From positions 1-23,911 of IMG/VR virus record IMGVR_UViG_3300028376_000038: a DNA stretch of 23,911 bases; one strand, given 5' to 3'. The translations under genes and the position numbers were made by a program. This document shows positions 8,134 to 15,649 of this stretch, piece by piece. The DNA is from a virus. Numbering within the stretch: position 1 is the stretch's first letter; each line of letters starts with the position of its first letter. The notes under the pieces are model-generated. The model saw nothing but the letters and a program-made list of their open reading frames with translations, made no database searches and was not told the DNA's origin.

Positions 8134-8334
8134 TTATTCTCCTGTTTTTTCTATTTCTAAATCTATCTTGTCATCATAATACCAAGCAACGTGATCAGAC
8201 CCATCAAAATAAATATTGATAACCCGATACTGCTTGTTCTCTTTGAACTGTAGCGATCTAAACTTTCGCTGTAGGCCCATCAAAGACGACGCTTTGACGA
8301 ACCTCGGCGATTTATTTAGATTGCCTATCTCCAT
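8134..8334 (-). CDS. Small hypothetical virion-operon protein, 66 aa
   Basis: ATG 8334 begins two bases after the capsid gene stop, and the stop is two bases before the next ATG, so it is clearly part of the operon. SD support is weak (AAGG about 12 nt upstream), suggesting reinitiation after the capsid gene. The protein is basic at the N-terminus (NLNKSPRFVKASSLMGLQRK) and ends with a beta-like, acidic part (VINIYFDGSDHVAWYYDDKI). It could be a small head protein. No family is recognised. Confidence 0.5.
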   Translation of the reverse strand: MEIGNLNKSPRFVKASSLMGLQRKFRSLQFKENKQYRVINIYFDGSDHVAWYYDDKIDLEIEKTGE

Positions 8335-8336
8335 TA

Positions 8337-9161
8337 CTAAGCAAGACCTTGTGAAACGACAAGCTTGTTAAGGTTCAATTCCTTGACCCCATAGAGCTGG
8401 TCCATAACCCAACGTCGTGACCCTGTCCCGTAAGCGATTGCCTTCTCATCTTCAATGGCCGGAAGTGCGCCAAAACCGTATGCAACTGCTTGTCTATGAG
8501 CTAAAAGCATTACATTTTTAGATACGGCATAATCTTTAAGAACTGGAACGCCGTAAAGCTCGCCGATCTGTCCACTTCTTACGATGTCAATATTTGACTT
8601 GGAAGCATCAACAAAACCATCGATCTTTAAAAGTGAGGCGTAAGCACCAATACCAACTGAAAAAGTCCTCTCTTCCATTGGCATGAAGACCTCGTCAGCG
8701 CGCTCGATAAGATTAACAACGCCGTCTTGTGTAATACCATCGCTTAATTTGTTGGCACCCGGAATTCCTGCAACAAGAGCAGCGTAAATGTCGTCACCAA
8801 AAGATGCACCGTGAGCGTCTGTTGCTTCGTTAATGGCCTGTTGTAAGATTTGAACCTTAGCGCGAGACTGGTCAAACTTCTTAATAAGCCACTGAATGTG
8901 TGCTTCCTCTGAAAGCTCTAGCTCGTCTAATGCAAACTGCGCTTCTTGGTCATCACCTTTTTGTGAACCTGAAAGTTTTTGAACATTAAATTGGTTTGTC
9001 CAGCGCGGGAAAGAGATTGACTTATCACCGGGCAGCGCAAAGCTTGTAACGTCCATGAACGCGCTTGCTAGGTTTGATTTTTTTCTTAATCTGGCCTGAA
9101 CCATCTCGGCAATTGAAGCTTGTCCTGTTGAGGCCGCGCTTGAAGTTTGTTCAACTGGCAT
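8337..9161 (-). CDS. Major capsid protein (HK97-fold type), 274 aa
   Basis: ATG 9161 has SD CAGGAG eight bases upstream. The gene follows the scaffold gene directly, and the ~275-residue length is normal for compact HK97-fold capsid proteins. Visible features are an N-terminal arm (about 1-40), then SFALPGDKSISFPRWTNQFN, a typical entry into the P-domain/E-loop. Next is a long helical spine (ELSEEAHIQWLIKKFDQSRA and after). An A-domain-like part follows (SVGIGAYASLLKIDGFVDAS ... GQIGELYGVPVLKDYAVSKN), with the 'G.i..l.G.pV..s' pattern common to phage capsid proteins. No protease gene is seen nearby, and no cross-linking residues can be assigned. Capsid identity is strong from neighbours plus these motifs. 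Confidence 0.85.
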   Translation of the reverse strand: MPVEQTSSAASTGQASIAEMVQARLRKKSNLASAFMDVTSFALPGDKSISFPRWTNQFNVQKLSGSQKGDDQEAQFALDELELSEEAHIQWLIKKFDQSRAKVQILQQAINEATDAHGASFGDDIYAALVAGIPGANKLSDGITQDGVVNLIERADEVFMPMEERTFSVGIGAYASLLKIDGFVDASKSNIDIVRSGQIGELYGVPVLKDYAVSKNVMLLAHRQAVAYGFGALPAIEDEKAIAYGTGSRRWVMDQLYGVKELNLNKLVVSQGLA

Positions 9162-9186
9162 ATCTTTTTCTCCTGTTTCTTAAGCG

Positions 9187-9777
9187 TTATTTGCTTAAAT
9201 TGTTAACATATTCCTCTAGTAATTCTGATTCTGTTTTTTGTTGTTGTTGTTGCGAAGGGATATCTCTCGTCGGAGCAATATCTTTTGTCGTAACAGAGAC
9301 CTTTTCAAACAACTCAGGATACTCGCCCTTAATCCTATCAATGACAGGAGACATAGAATCCCTTGAGACTTTGAATGAATCATCAATTTGAATCATCTCT
9401 TTCTCTTCACGCTCTAGTAAACGAAGGATAACCTCAGGCCTTTTACAACCATTTTCTAGCGCTGCTCTCGATAGTTCTTGATCAATAACCCGAAATCTAA
9501 ATCGGTCAACTTGATCTTTCTTATCTTTCTCAGCATTTTCAAGGCGCTCTTTTAGAGTTTTATTAATGTCTTGATACTTGCCTTGAGACTCAAGTCGCTC
9601 CTGTTCGATCTTATCGAGACGGTTCGCGAACTCTTCTCTCTTTTCTTTCTCAGACTTAAGCTTCCCTAAAAGCTCTCTGTTCTTTCGTTCCAATGCGTCA
9701 ATGTTGTTTGGTTTTGCTTCGGGCTTAGTCGTGGACTCGTCCGTTTGCTCCGTGGGAGCTTTTGTCTCTTCTGTCAT
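9187..9777 (-). CDS. Capsid scaffolding protein, 196 aa
   Basis: ATG 9777 is chosen because GGAGG lies eight bases before it; an earlier ATG (9792) overlaps that SD. The N-terminal ~30 residues are Thr/Glu/Pro-rich and unstructured. Residues ~35-95 are a highly charged coiled coil (ERKNRELLGKLKSEKEKREE ... LKERLENAEKDKKDQVDRF). The C-terminal third is helical and ends with a poly-Gln run (QQQQQ) and an acidic tail. A coiled-coil protein directly upstream of the capsid gene is the classic scaffold arrangement, comparable with phage minor structural GP20-type scaffolds. It would drive procapsid assembly and leave before maturation. Confidence 0.82.
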   Translation of the reverse strand: MTEETKAPTEQTDESTTKPEAKPNNIDALERKNRELLGKLKSEKEKREEFANRLDKIEQERLESQGKYQDINKTLKERLENAEKDKKDQVDRFRFRVIDQELSRAALENGCKRPEVILRLLEREEKEMIQIDDSFKVSRDSMSPVIDRIKGEYPELFEKVSVTTKDIAPTRDIPSQQQQQKTESELLEEYVNNLSK

Positions 9778-9804
9778 TAGAATAACCTCCATTTACGATT
9801 TGTG

Positions 9805-10356
9805 TCAACTGCGAAGCAGTCTTCTTATTTGCCTTTTGGCAATTGTTTTTATTTTTTCGATTGTTTTGTCGTCTATGCCTAGAAAGTAGAAACCTTTTTT
9901 CTCAAGATAACCAATGATTTCATCATTACTAGGAGTGTTTTTCACTTTCCCTTTCAAGGTTCTATATGCGCGCCGCTTCCTTCCGCTCGCCGACACAACC
10001 ACTCTTCCCTTTTTTACATCGTAAGCGATCGAGTCAATAAGCTGCCCACTAAAAGAAAGGTTTGACCTTCCTGACTTATACACCTGGGTCGTGGGATTGA
10101 ACTTGGCGTAATATTTTCTTGCTTTAATTGTTGACTTTTCAAGGCTAGGCAAGCTCTCTCTCTTGTTGTTTTTTATATCGTTTAACTGAGAAGTCCTAAA
10201 CCCCTTTCCTGTCCTGGTGTTTCGCTTTATATCTTTTACTATTTGCTCGCCAACATCATCAAGAAGCTTTCTCCCTTGAAGAGCGCCTTTTACCTCGGCT
10301 ATCTTTTTAGCAATCGTGGATTCAAGAATCTTTTTATTGATCTTAACTTTCGCCAT
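9805..10356 (-). CDS. Putative neck / head-tail joining protein, basic, 183 aa
   Basis: ATG 10356 is preferred (GGAG seven bases upstream), overlapping the previous gene by 14 nt. The protein is very basic, with helices (KKILESTIAKKIAEVKGALQ ... DDVGEQIVKDIKRNTRTGKG), a middle segment LSFSGQLIDSIAYDVKKGRV and a C-terminal RQIRRLLRS. The order 'SGxLxxSI...v..g.V.V' followed by a terminal helical tail resembles HK97 gp10-like / neck proteins. It lies between portal and scaffold, which is earlier than usual for a tail-joining protein. The basic charge could suit DNA contact at the neck. Family assignment is tentative. Confidence 0.5.
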   Translation of the reverse strand: MAKVKINKKILESTIAKKIAEVKGALQGRKLLDDVGEQIVKDIKRNTRTGKGFRTSQLNDIKNNKRESLPSLEKSTIKARKYYAKFNPTTQVYKSGRSNLSFSGQLIDSIAYDVKKGRVVVSASGRKRRAYRTLKGKVKNTPSNDEIIGYLEKKGFYFLGIDDKTIEKIKTIAKRQIRRLLRS

Positions 10357-10873
10357 CAATACGCTCCAACAACTCAAGCAGAGAAACCGTTGACGCCGTA
10401 GGGCCTGAGCCTAGTTCCTCTCTTCTTTCTATGTCGCTTTTAAAATCATTCACGATTGATCGGTATACTTCATCAGGCAAATCCAGGAATGGTCTGCGCG
10501 GGACCGTGTCACCAGTGTGATGGTTGTAGGCCTTATCTCTTTGAAGTGTGTCGCTAAAACCAATGGTTATTTTATCAGGACTCGCTTCAAGAATATCTAT
10601 ATCTGCAAGCATGTCACCTGTAAGCTCTAAGTTTGGATTGGTTCGAGACTTTCCCGCCGCCATAAAGTCAAGGGTATCGGCATACTCTTCTGAATAGTTT
10701 TGATAACGCTTATCATCTGAACCGACATTACTTTCCGTGCGCTCAAGTATACGATCAATGATCTCCTGACCAAACGCCAAGGCAATATCCTCTGGGACTT
10801 CACCACCAAAAGCACTAATTAAATCAATGTCCAGAGAGAAATTACCTCGGGATCGATTGAGTCTCTTCGTCAT
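10343..10873 (-). CDS. Virion morphogenesis / neck protein (Mu gpG-like), 176 aa
   Basis: ATG 10873 has SD AAGGA five bases upstream, and the gene overlaps the portal's 3' end by 32 nt. Residues ~55-140 show the pattern known from phage virion morphogenesis proteins related to Mu gpG: YSEEYADTLDF, then NLELTGDMLADIDIL, then KITIGFSD, then KAYNHHTGDTVPRRPFLDLP. The final motif (H-x-G-x-x-VPRRPFL) is characteristic of that family. These proteins take part in head-tail joining. A short helical, acidic tail follows. The identification rests on the motif order, which I regard as good. Confidence 0.72.
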   Translation of the reverse strand: MTKRLNRSRGNFSLDIDLISAFGGEVPEDIALAFGQEIIDRILERTESNVGSDDKRYQNYSEEYADTLDFMAAGKSRTNPNLELTGDMLADIDILEASPDKITIGFSDTLQRDKAYNHHTGDTVPRRPFLDLPDEVYRSIVNDFKSDIERREELGSGPTASTVSLLELLERIDGES

Positions 10874-12368
10874 CTATGTCCTTAATTCGATCCTGTGCTT
10901 GAGTCCTTGTCAGACCTTCAATCTCCATGATCGCATCTGTTCTTGTTGCCAGGCCAATATCAATACGCTCTTGCCAATACTTAACTTTCTCTTGTCTGGT
11001 TTGAACCATTTGTGGTTCTGCAAACTTAACGCTAATCTTTGCGTCTTCCGGTATAAACACTCTAAACTCTTCATTAAGTTGATCAGGAGTATTGTTAATC
11101 CAGGCTTTTATTATCTCGAAAAAGTCCTCTTCAACTCTTTCATATAAATCAAAATCATCTTTGGTCGCCTCGAACTGATCTATCATCGCAAGCATGCGTT
11201 CAAGGGCGCTATTAAAATCTTTTGAACCATCTGTCGCTATCTCTTTGGGGTCAAGCCCTCGACTAGATATGAAATTCATGAGCATCGTTTCTAAAAGGCT
11301 TAAAGATGCGGCTATATCTGGTGACGGCGAAACAAATTGAAAATCAATATCACCGGCACTGGTCCCTTCATCTGGATTCGTTTTTAAGTGCAATAAAAGG
11401 TTTGGACCTAGCCGCGTACTTTGTGGGATTAATCCTTCAGGCCCTTTTATCACGCCGATTGAATATCCTTGCATGCGTGAGATATGCCATACATCGGACA
11501 TTGTGGCGTTGTACTGAGTCGAGAAATCTGTTACTGCCATGCCTGAGCGAATGAAATACTCAAGGTCTTTATCCATTGAGATATCAATAATAGGAATGAT
11601 TCCGGGGATAGGGCTTTCAACGTCTTCTGGTCTAGGATTCTCGATGGGTTGCCTTGTTGCCGGGTCAATGATCTCGCCCCGCCCGTTAAAAACAAAGTTA
11701 TATTCTTTGTCCCAATAGGTGTAATACTCCAAGCTTTTCTTATAGTCGTCCTTGTCTGCGACCTTTAAGTTAATATCCGAACCGCCCTGGGTGCCTGTCT
11801 GCGAGCGCCCACCAAAGCCCGTTGCGCTTTGAAACTTTTGATATGTCAAATACCTGTTCTTATCAAAGGCCGAAACTATATACCCCGCCGCTTGCTCTGG
11901 GTCTCGGGCATCTGGAATAGCATCGATCTGATGAGAATAAAGAGCGCGTACTTTAATCTTTCCATTCACGGGAACTATCATCAAGTGTGACTGGTCCTGG
12001 AGTTTATATTTCTGATTAGACTTCTTAAGCTTTACATTCGCCCTGATCTTTTTATATAAAACTTGAATCGCCTCTTCTTGCTCATCTGACATCTCTTGAT
12101 TAGCAAAAAATCTCCTGACGGGTTCGTCTTTGTATATTGAAGCCTCTTGCTTAACGATACGTCGCAAAAAGTTTATAAATGAAACGATAGGCATTTCATT
12201 AACAGTCTCTTCACTAAAATGCCGCCGCAATTCCTCTCTGACATATTGAAACAAGCGATCGCTAAAGATTTCAGATTGCTTAAGAGACTCCGCTTTTCTA
12301 TCTCTGTTCTCTTCTGAATTTATGTCGTTTAGTATTTGTCTACGATAACTTATATTTAACATGTCCAT
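10842..12368 (-). CDS. Portal protein, 508 aa
   Basis: ATG 12368 shares a base with the TerL stop (TAATG); SD AAGAAGG is eight bases upstream. The length is normal for portals. The N-terminal part is helical (RKAESLKQSEIFSDRLFQYV). A core typical of portal proteins follows: FINFLRRIVKQEASIYKDEP, then VNGKIKVRALYSHQIDAIPD, a YYTYWDKEYNFVFNGRGEII wing domain, and IPGIIPIIDISMDKDLEYFI. The stretch LETMLMNFISSRGLDPKEIA begins the long central helix region. The C-terminus is acidic with EKVKYWQERIDIGLATRTDA, then EIEGLTRTQAQDRI, a common portal tail. It forms the dodecameric channel at the capsid vertex and docks TerL, its immediate upstream neighbour. Confidence 0.85.
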   Translation of the reverse strand: MDMLNISYRRQILNDINSEENRDRKAESLKQSEIFSDRLFQYVREELRRHFSEETVNEMPIVSFINFLRRIVKQEASIYKDEPVRRFFANQEMSDEQEEAIQVLYKKIRANVKLKKSNQKYKLQDQSHLMIVPVNGKIKVRALYSHQIDAIPDARDPEQAAGYIVSAFDKNRYLTYQKFQSATGFGGRSQTGTQGGSDINLKVADKDDYKKSLEYYTYWDKEYNFVFNGRGEIIDPATRQPIENPRPEDVESPIPGIIPIIDISMDKDLEYFIRSGMAVTDFSTQYNATMSDVWHISRMQGYSIGVIKGPEGLIPQSTRLGPNLLLHLKTNPDEGTSAGDIDFQFVSPSPDIAASLSLLETMLMNFISSRGLDPKEIATDGSKDFNSALERMLAMIDQFEATKDDFDLYERVEEDFFEIIKAWINNTPDQLNEEFRVFIPEDAKISVKFAEPQMVQTRQEKVKYWQERIDIGLATRTDAIMEIEGLTRTQAQDRIKDIDDEETQSIPR

Positions 12369-13684
12369 TACATATACCTTCTTACGCTTGATGGTTTAGT
12401 GATATTTCTTTCCGGTAACTGAAATTCAAAGTCGCATAAATAGTCTATACCATCGGAAAAGTGTGTCAATTCATGGTTTTTCTTTGATTTGCCAAAGTCT
12501 GTTTTATCTTGCCTGACTGATTTAAAATCTCGCCTGACAAGTTTGCACTTGGGGTTTATAATAATCTTTTGCTTTGAGAGTAGTCCATTCATTAATAGTT
12601 GCCGTTTTCTCATGCCTTGGTTGTGAGACTTAAACCTGACGTCAAGTCCTGGCATACCTTCGGCGTGCGCCCTAAGGATTGCAACATCCGATTGCATATT
12701 CTTGAGTCCGGTTGTTGACCTATTCTTTCCCGCCGCGTCACACGTTATCAACATCTGCTCAGGTTTATATCTAGCGAGCAGCGCCTTTTTCATATCCCGA
12801 GTATCAGAGTCGCCCTTTAGTTCCAGCTCATCAAATATCTTAATTACTTTATTTTCCTCCCCGCCTTCTTTGTGTGCAAAAGATGCCGACATTTTTCCCA
12901 CATTGAAATCAAGGTTCACCAGGACAAGCTTGCTTGGATTGTATATGGCGTCCGAGCTGACATTGCTTGAGTCATCGTATGCATAATAAAAATAATCGCT
13001 GCCAAGCCTCACGATCTGACCAGAAGCAAAAACTCTCAACTGCTGTTCGTCTAGCAAACCCTCAAGCTGCTTTCTATATCCTTCATCAACAAACTTATTT
13101 TCACTCGTGTCTGAGTAAACGATTCTAAAATTATTAGGAGTCTCGTCGTTTATTTTCTCTTGCGCTTCAACAAACTCTTCTAGCCAAAACTCTGCGGCCT
13201 CCGGCGTCCCAACCATGACCCTTTGTTTATACTTTGCGCCCTTGACCCGAACCCTTCGAAGCATTTCATTGATACGTTCAAACTTAATAAGGGAAAATTC
13301 ATTTATTAAACAGTAGGCAAGGTTGGGCCCTGCGATAGGTTGCTCGCCTGTAAAAATGTACAATGGTTTTTTATTCCATGCGAAGCGATATTCTTTGTGA
13401 GTGTTATGAAACCAATAGTGCTTATTTTTCTGTAGACCTATATGCTCTTCTAATATCTCTTCAAACAATGGCTTTATATCTTTTCTAAAATCTGCGTAGG
13501 TGGGACAAAGAAAGCCGCCGGCATAGCCTGCGTTTAGCGCTGATAACTGAATGGCCTTTCTTACTGCTCCGTGACTCTTGCCACTCCCGAGCCCTGCCGA
13601 TTGCATAAGGATGTTTGTGGTTGTGTCTGAATAGATTTCACTCTGCCCTGGAAGCATGTCCCAGTTATCTAAATCAATCTCCAC
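12368..13684 (-). CDS. terL: Terminase large subunit (ATPase and nuclease), 438 aa
   Basis: This is the packaging motor. The ATPase half has a Walker A at residues 29-37 (SAGLGSGKS) and a Walker B at 124-129 (YCLINE, with Asn in the usual Asp position next to the catalytic Glu129). A VGTP coupling motif lies at 158-161. The nuclease half has the expected acidic residues: Asp259 in LVNLDFNVG, Asp316 in LITCDAAG, and Asp411/Asp414 in HFSDGIDYL. It starts 11 nt inside the TerS gene and is coupled to the portal by TAATG. The length and motif spacing are complete, so it should be active. It would cut concatemeric DNA and pump it through the portal. Confidence 0.95.
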   Translation of the reverse strand: MEIDLDNWDMLPGQSEIYSDTTTNILMQSAGLGSGKSHGAVRKAIQLSALNAGYAGGFLCPTYADFRKDIKPLFEEILEEHIGLQKNKHYWFHNTHKEYRFAWNKKPLYIFTGEQPIAGPNLAYCLINEFSLIKFERINEMLRRVRVKGAKYKQRVMVGTPEAAEFWLEEFVEAQEKINDETPNNFRIVYSDTSENKFVDEGYRKQLEGLLDEQQLRVFASGQIVRLGSDYFYYAYDDSSNVSSDAIYNPSKLVLVNLDFNVGKMSASFAHKEGGEENKVIKIFDELELKGDSDTRDMKKALLARYKPEQMLITCDAAGKNRSTTGLKNMQSDVAILRAHAEGMPGLDVRFKSHNQGMRKRQLLMNGLLSKQKIIINPKCKLVRRDFKSVRQDKTDFGKSKKNHELTHFSDGIDYLCDFEFQLPERNITKPSSVRRYM

Positions 13685-14021
13685 GCTGGCCTGATATTTT
13701 CACAGTGACAGTCTCTTCGGATTGCACTTCGTTCTTATCTGACTGGCCAAGATATTGTTTACCAAGCCAGATCAGCATAGAAACATTGCCACTCTCAGCG
13801 ACCTGCATTTGCTTCCTGCGCACCGCGATTCGTCCTCCTTGGCGCTTTTGCTCGTATATAGTCGAGTATGATTGGTCCTCGCCGTAAATCTCTCGGATAC
13901 GATTATTCAATGTGTCTTTAGTTTGAATCCCAAACCAGCCCATGATTTCTGTTTGCGTGCATTGCATATAAAAAAGCTTTTCCAGTGTTTCTTTGTCAAC
14001 TTCTTTTCTCGGCATCGCCAT
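13674..14021 (-). CDS. terS: Terminase small subunit, 115 aa
   Basis: ATG 14021 has a perfect AAGGAG SD seven bases upstream and overlaps the methyltransferase end by 26 nt. Residues ~8-48 form a helix-turn-helix (DKETLEKLFYMQCTQTEIMG, then WFGIQTKDTLNNRIREIYG), the DNA-recognition domain of many small terminases. Residues ~60-95 contain RRKQMQVAESGNVSMLIWLG and KQYLGQSDK. This 'A..Gn..m.iWLGKqyLGQ.d' block is a typical TerS oligomerisation region preceding the TerL-interacting tail. It recognises the packaging site and regulates TerL, encoded immediately downstream. Confidence 0.85.
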   Translation of the reverse strand: MAMPRKEVDKETLEKLFYMQCTQTEIMGWFGIQTKDTLNNRIREIYGEDQSYSTIYEQKRQGGRIAVRRKQMQVAESGNVSMLIWLGKQYLGQSDKNEVQSEETVTVKISGQRGD

Positions 14022-15183
14022 CTCTATTCTCCTTGACTTCATCATAAGTCTGTCCATTAGACTCTAGTTTTGCTTTATTTCCGGTGTATTCTTGCCATCT
14101 TTTAATAATCACGTCACAAAACTTCTCGTCAAACTCCATGATTACGCAAGGTATATTGTTTTTTTCTGCTGAGATAAGCGTTGAACCGCTGCCCCCAAAG
14201 AAGTCTGCTATCAACTTTGGTTCATGCTTAAATCTTTTATTACCTATAAACCAGTCGATAAGCTCAACTGGTTTTTGCGCAGGGTGAACCCTGTTGCGAG
14301 CTTTAGACCTCTTAGTAAACATTCTTACCACCGATCTGAAATTCCCCCACGCAAGCTCTGCGTCAGTCTGATCAGAAACGCCATTGTTTTTATTCCAAAC
14401 AATCCAGTTCTCGCTATCAGGTAAAACGCTTGAATAATAATTCGCGCCCCACCATATCTGCTTTGCTTTAGGATATAGACCTTGAATTAATTGGAAACAG
14501 TCTTTTGCCACCTCAGTCGAGTCATCCCCAAGTAGATCGGTTTTATATTTCATTGCCATCACACCGGACTTCGCAACAGCACTCATGCCACATGGCGGGT
14601 CTGTGTGGATAAAATCAGGCTCCTGACCATTCAGCAAACGCTCGACATCATCGATCACCGTGCTGTCACCACAAAGTAAACGGTGCTTTCCCAGTATCCA
14701 TAAATCATTTTTACAGCTTATAGGATTGACAACTTCTGGAACATCGTCTTCATCGCTGCCAGGTTCAAGTTTATCAGCAACTTCAATCTCAAAATCTTTT
14801 AATCCCAACATGTCAATATCAAAGTCAGGGCCTAAAGCTGTTATGTCGTTATTGATTTGCGAGAAGTCTAATGTCGCCCAAGTATCTTTGCCGATTGCGT
14901 TATCCGAAACCATGAACGCATAAAGCTGCTCGGATGATTCAAATTCTTGATAGATAACGGGAACTTTCTCAGCACCTAATTTCTTTGCTGCCAATAACCT
15001 GCCGTGGCCAGCTACAATTAAGTTTGTATCTTTTTGTACGGTTAATGGAATTCTGAAGCCTTGATACTCAATAAGTTTGCAGAGTCTATCAATCTGCTCA
15101 TCGCTATGATTATGCATGTTTTGTGGATGAGGTTTTAATAAGTCAATAGAAATGACTTCAACCGAATTAGATTTTACTTTCAC
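13996..15183 (-). CDS. ParB-domain DNA adenine/cytosine-N4 methyltransferase, 395 aa
   Basis: First gene of the minus operon, starting at GTG 15183 with SD GAAGG five bases upstream. Residues ~10-90 are a ParB/Srx-like domain (SIDLLKPHPQNMHNHSDEQI ... LIVAGHGRLLAAKKLG with the GHGR loop). Residues ~160-370 are an amino-methyltransferase of the beta class: the catalytic motif comes first (TDPPC at 194-198), then WWGANYY and ENWIVWNKNNG. The sequence NRVHPAQKPVELIDW and the SAM-binding ADFFGGSGST (327-336) follow. The catalytic motif is DPPC where DPPY/F/W is usual, which may lower activity or alter base stacking. Phage ParB-methyltransferases of this kind are often next to terminase genes and may mark DNA against host restriction or time packaging (inference). 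Confidence 0.9.
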   Translation of the reverse strand: MKVKSNSVEVISIDLLKPHPQNMHNHSDEQIDRLCKLIEYQGFRIPLTVQKDTNLIVAGHGRLLAAKKLGAEKVPVIYQEFESSEQLYAFMVSDNAIGKDTWATLDFSQINNDITALGPDFDIDMLGLKDFEIEVADKLEPGSDEDDVPEVVNPISCKNDLWILGKHRLLCGDSTVIDDVERLLNGQEPDFIHTDPPCGMSAVAKSGVMAMKYKTDLLGDDSTEVAKDCFQLIQGLYPKAKQIWWGANYYSSVLPDSENWIVWNKNNGVSDQTDAELAWGNFRSVVRMFTKRSKARNRVHPAQKPVELIDWFIGNKRFKHEPKLIADFFGGSGSTLISAEKNNIPCVIMEFDEKFCDVIIKRWQEYTGNKAKLESNGQTYDEVKENRDGDAEKRS

Positions 15184-15228
15184 TTATACCTTCACTCACG
15201 TTGTGATTCTGGTTTGCACGTTATGCTT

Positions 15229-15236
15229 GCTATAAT
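15229..15236 (+). promoter_or_regulatory. Extended -10 promoter reading into the non-coding region
   Basis: TGCTATAAT is a perfect TATAAT with an upstream TG in extended -10 position (the TG begins at 15228). No good -35 is present (17 bases upstream reads TCTGGT), which extended -10 promoters can tolerate. Transcription would begin near 15243 and run into the tandem repeats and the GC-rich structured block. Confidence 0.5.
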
Positions 15237-15263
15237 TGTAATGATTTATACAAGATAAGTAAA
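15235..15263 (-). promoter_or_regulatory. Sigma70-type promoter for the minus-strand morphogenesis operon
   Basis: On the minus strand TTTACT (15263-15258) and TACAAT (15240-15235) are separated by 17 bases. A start near 15228 would give a leader of about 45 nt before the methyltransferase GTG. Its -10 box overlaps that of the opposite promoter at 15231-15236. Confidence 0.5.
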
Positions 15264-15283
15264 ATATTCACTGACTAATATAC

Positions 15284-15508
15284 TTTGAATGTCTCTAATA
15301 TGTAAGAAAATTAAGAGATATTCTATATGTTTGAATCTTATAATGTGATTTAGTTGTTTGAGACTCTGCCTTATATATAGAGTTTATGACTACTATTTGA
15401 ATGTCTCTAATATGTGAGAAGCTTGAGACATATACTATATGTTTGACTCTACTAAATGTGATTAAGTTGTTTGAAATTCTACTTTATATATAGAATTTAT
15501 AATTACAA
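15284..15508 (+). repeat. Two AT-rich tandem repeats of ~112 bp
   Basis: Copy 1 is 15284-15395 and copy 2 about 15396-15508. Both start TTTGAATGTCTCTAATATGT and share CTATATGTTTGA and TTATATATAGA. They differ at many positions but with almost no indels (one base). GC is very low (13 of 60 in 15301-15360). Each copy has two inverted repeats that pair despite the differences. Confidence 0.85.
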
Positions 15509-15606
15509 TTTTTACTGTTTAATGCTTGAGGTATGTAACGTTGAATTGAATACAGTTAATGTTTTATAATTACTTATGCAAAGGTTGAAGACATAGGAAT
15601 CCTAAT

Positions 15607-15649
15607 CTAGCTGTATATAGCACTTGGCATATATACTTTGAAAAGCTAG
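15607..15649 (+). other. Bulged 13-bp hairpin
   Basis: CTAGCT and GTATATA (15607-15619) pair with TATATAC (15630-15636) and AGCTAG (15644-15649), leaving a 10-nt loop and a one-sided 7-nt bulge TTTGAAA. It joins the AT-rich repeat part to the GC-rich part of the non-coding region. No T-run follows, so it is not a terminator. Confidence 0.55.

Noticed and set aside
9237-9252. Trinucleotide repeat (TTG)n
   Set aside because: It simply encodes the poly-Gln run near the scaffold protein C-terminus.
15284-15508. Replication origin iterons
   Set aside because: Only two long copies, no short regularly spaced iterons and no replication initiator gene nearby. The compensated stems favour an RNA role, though an origin is not excluded.
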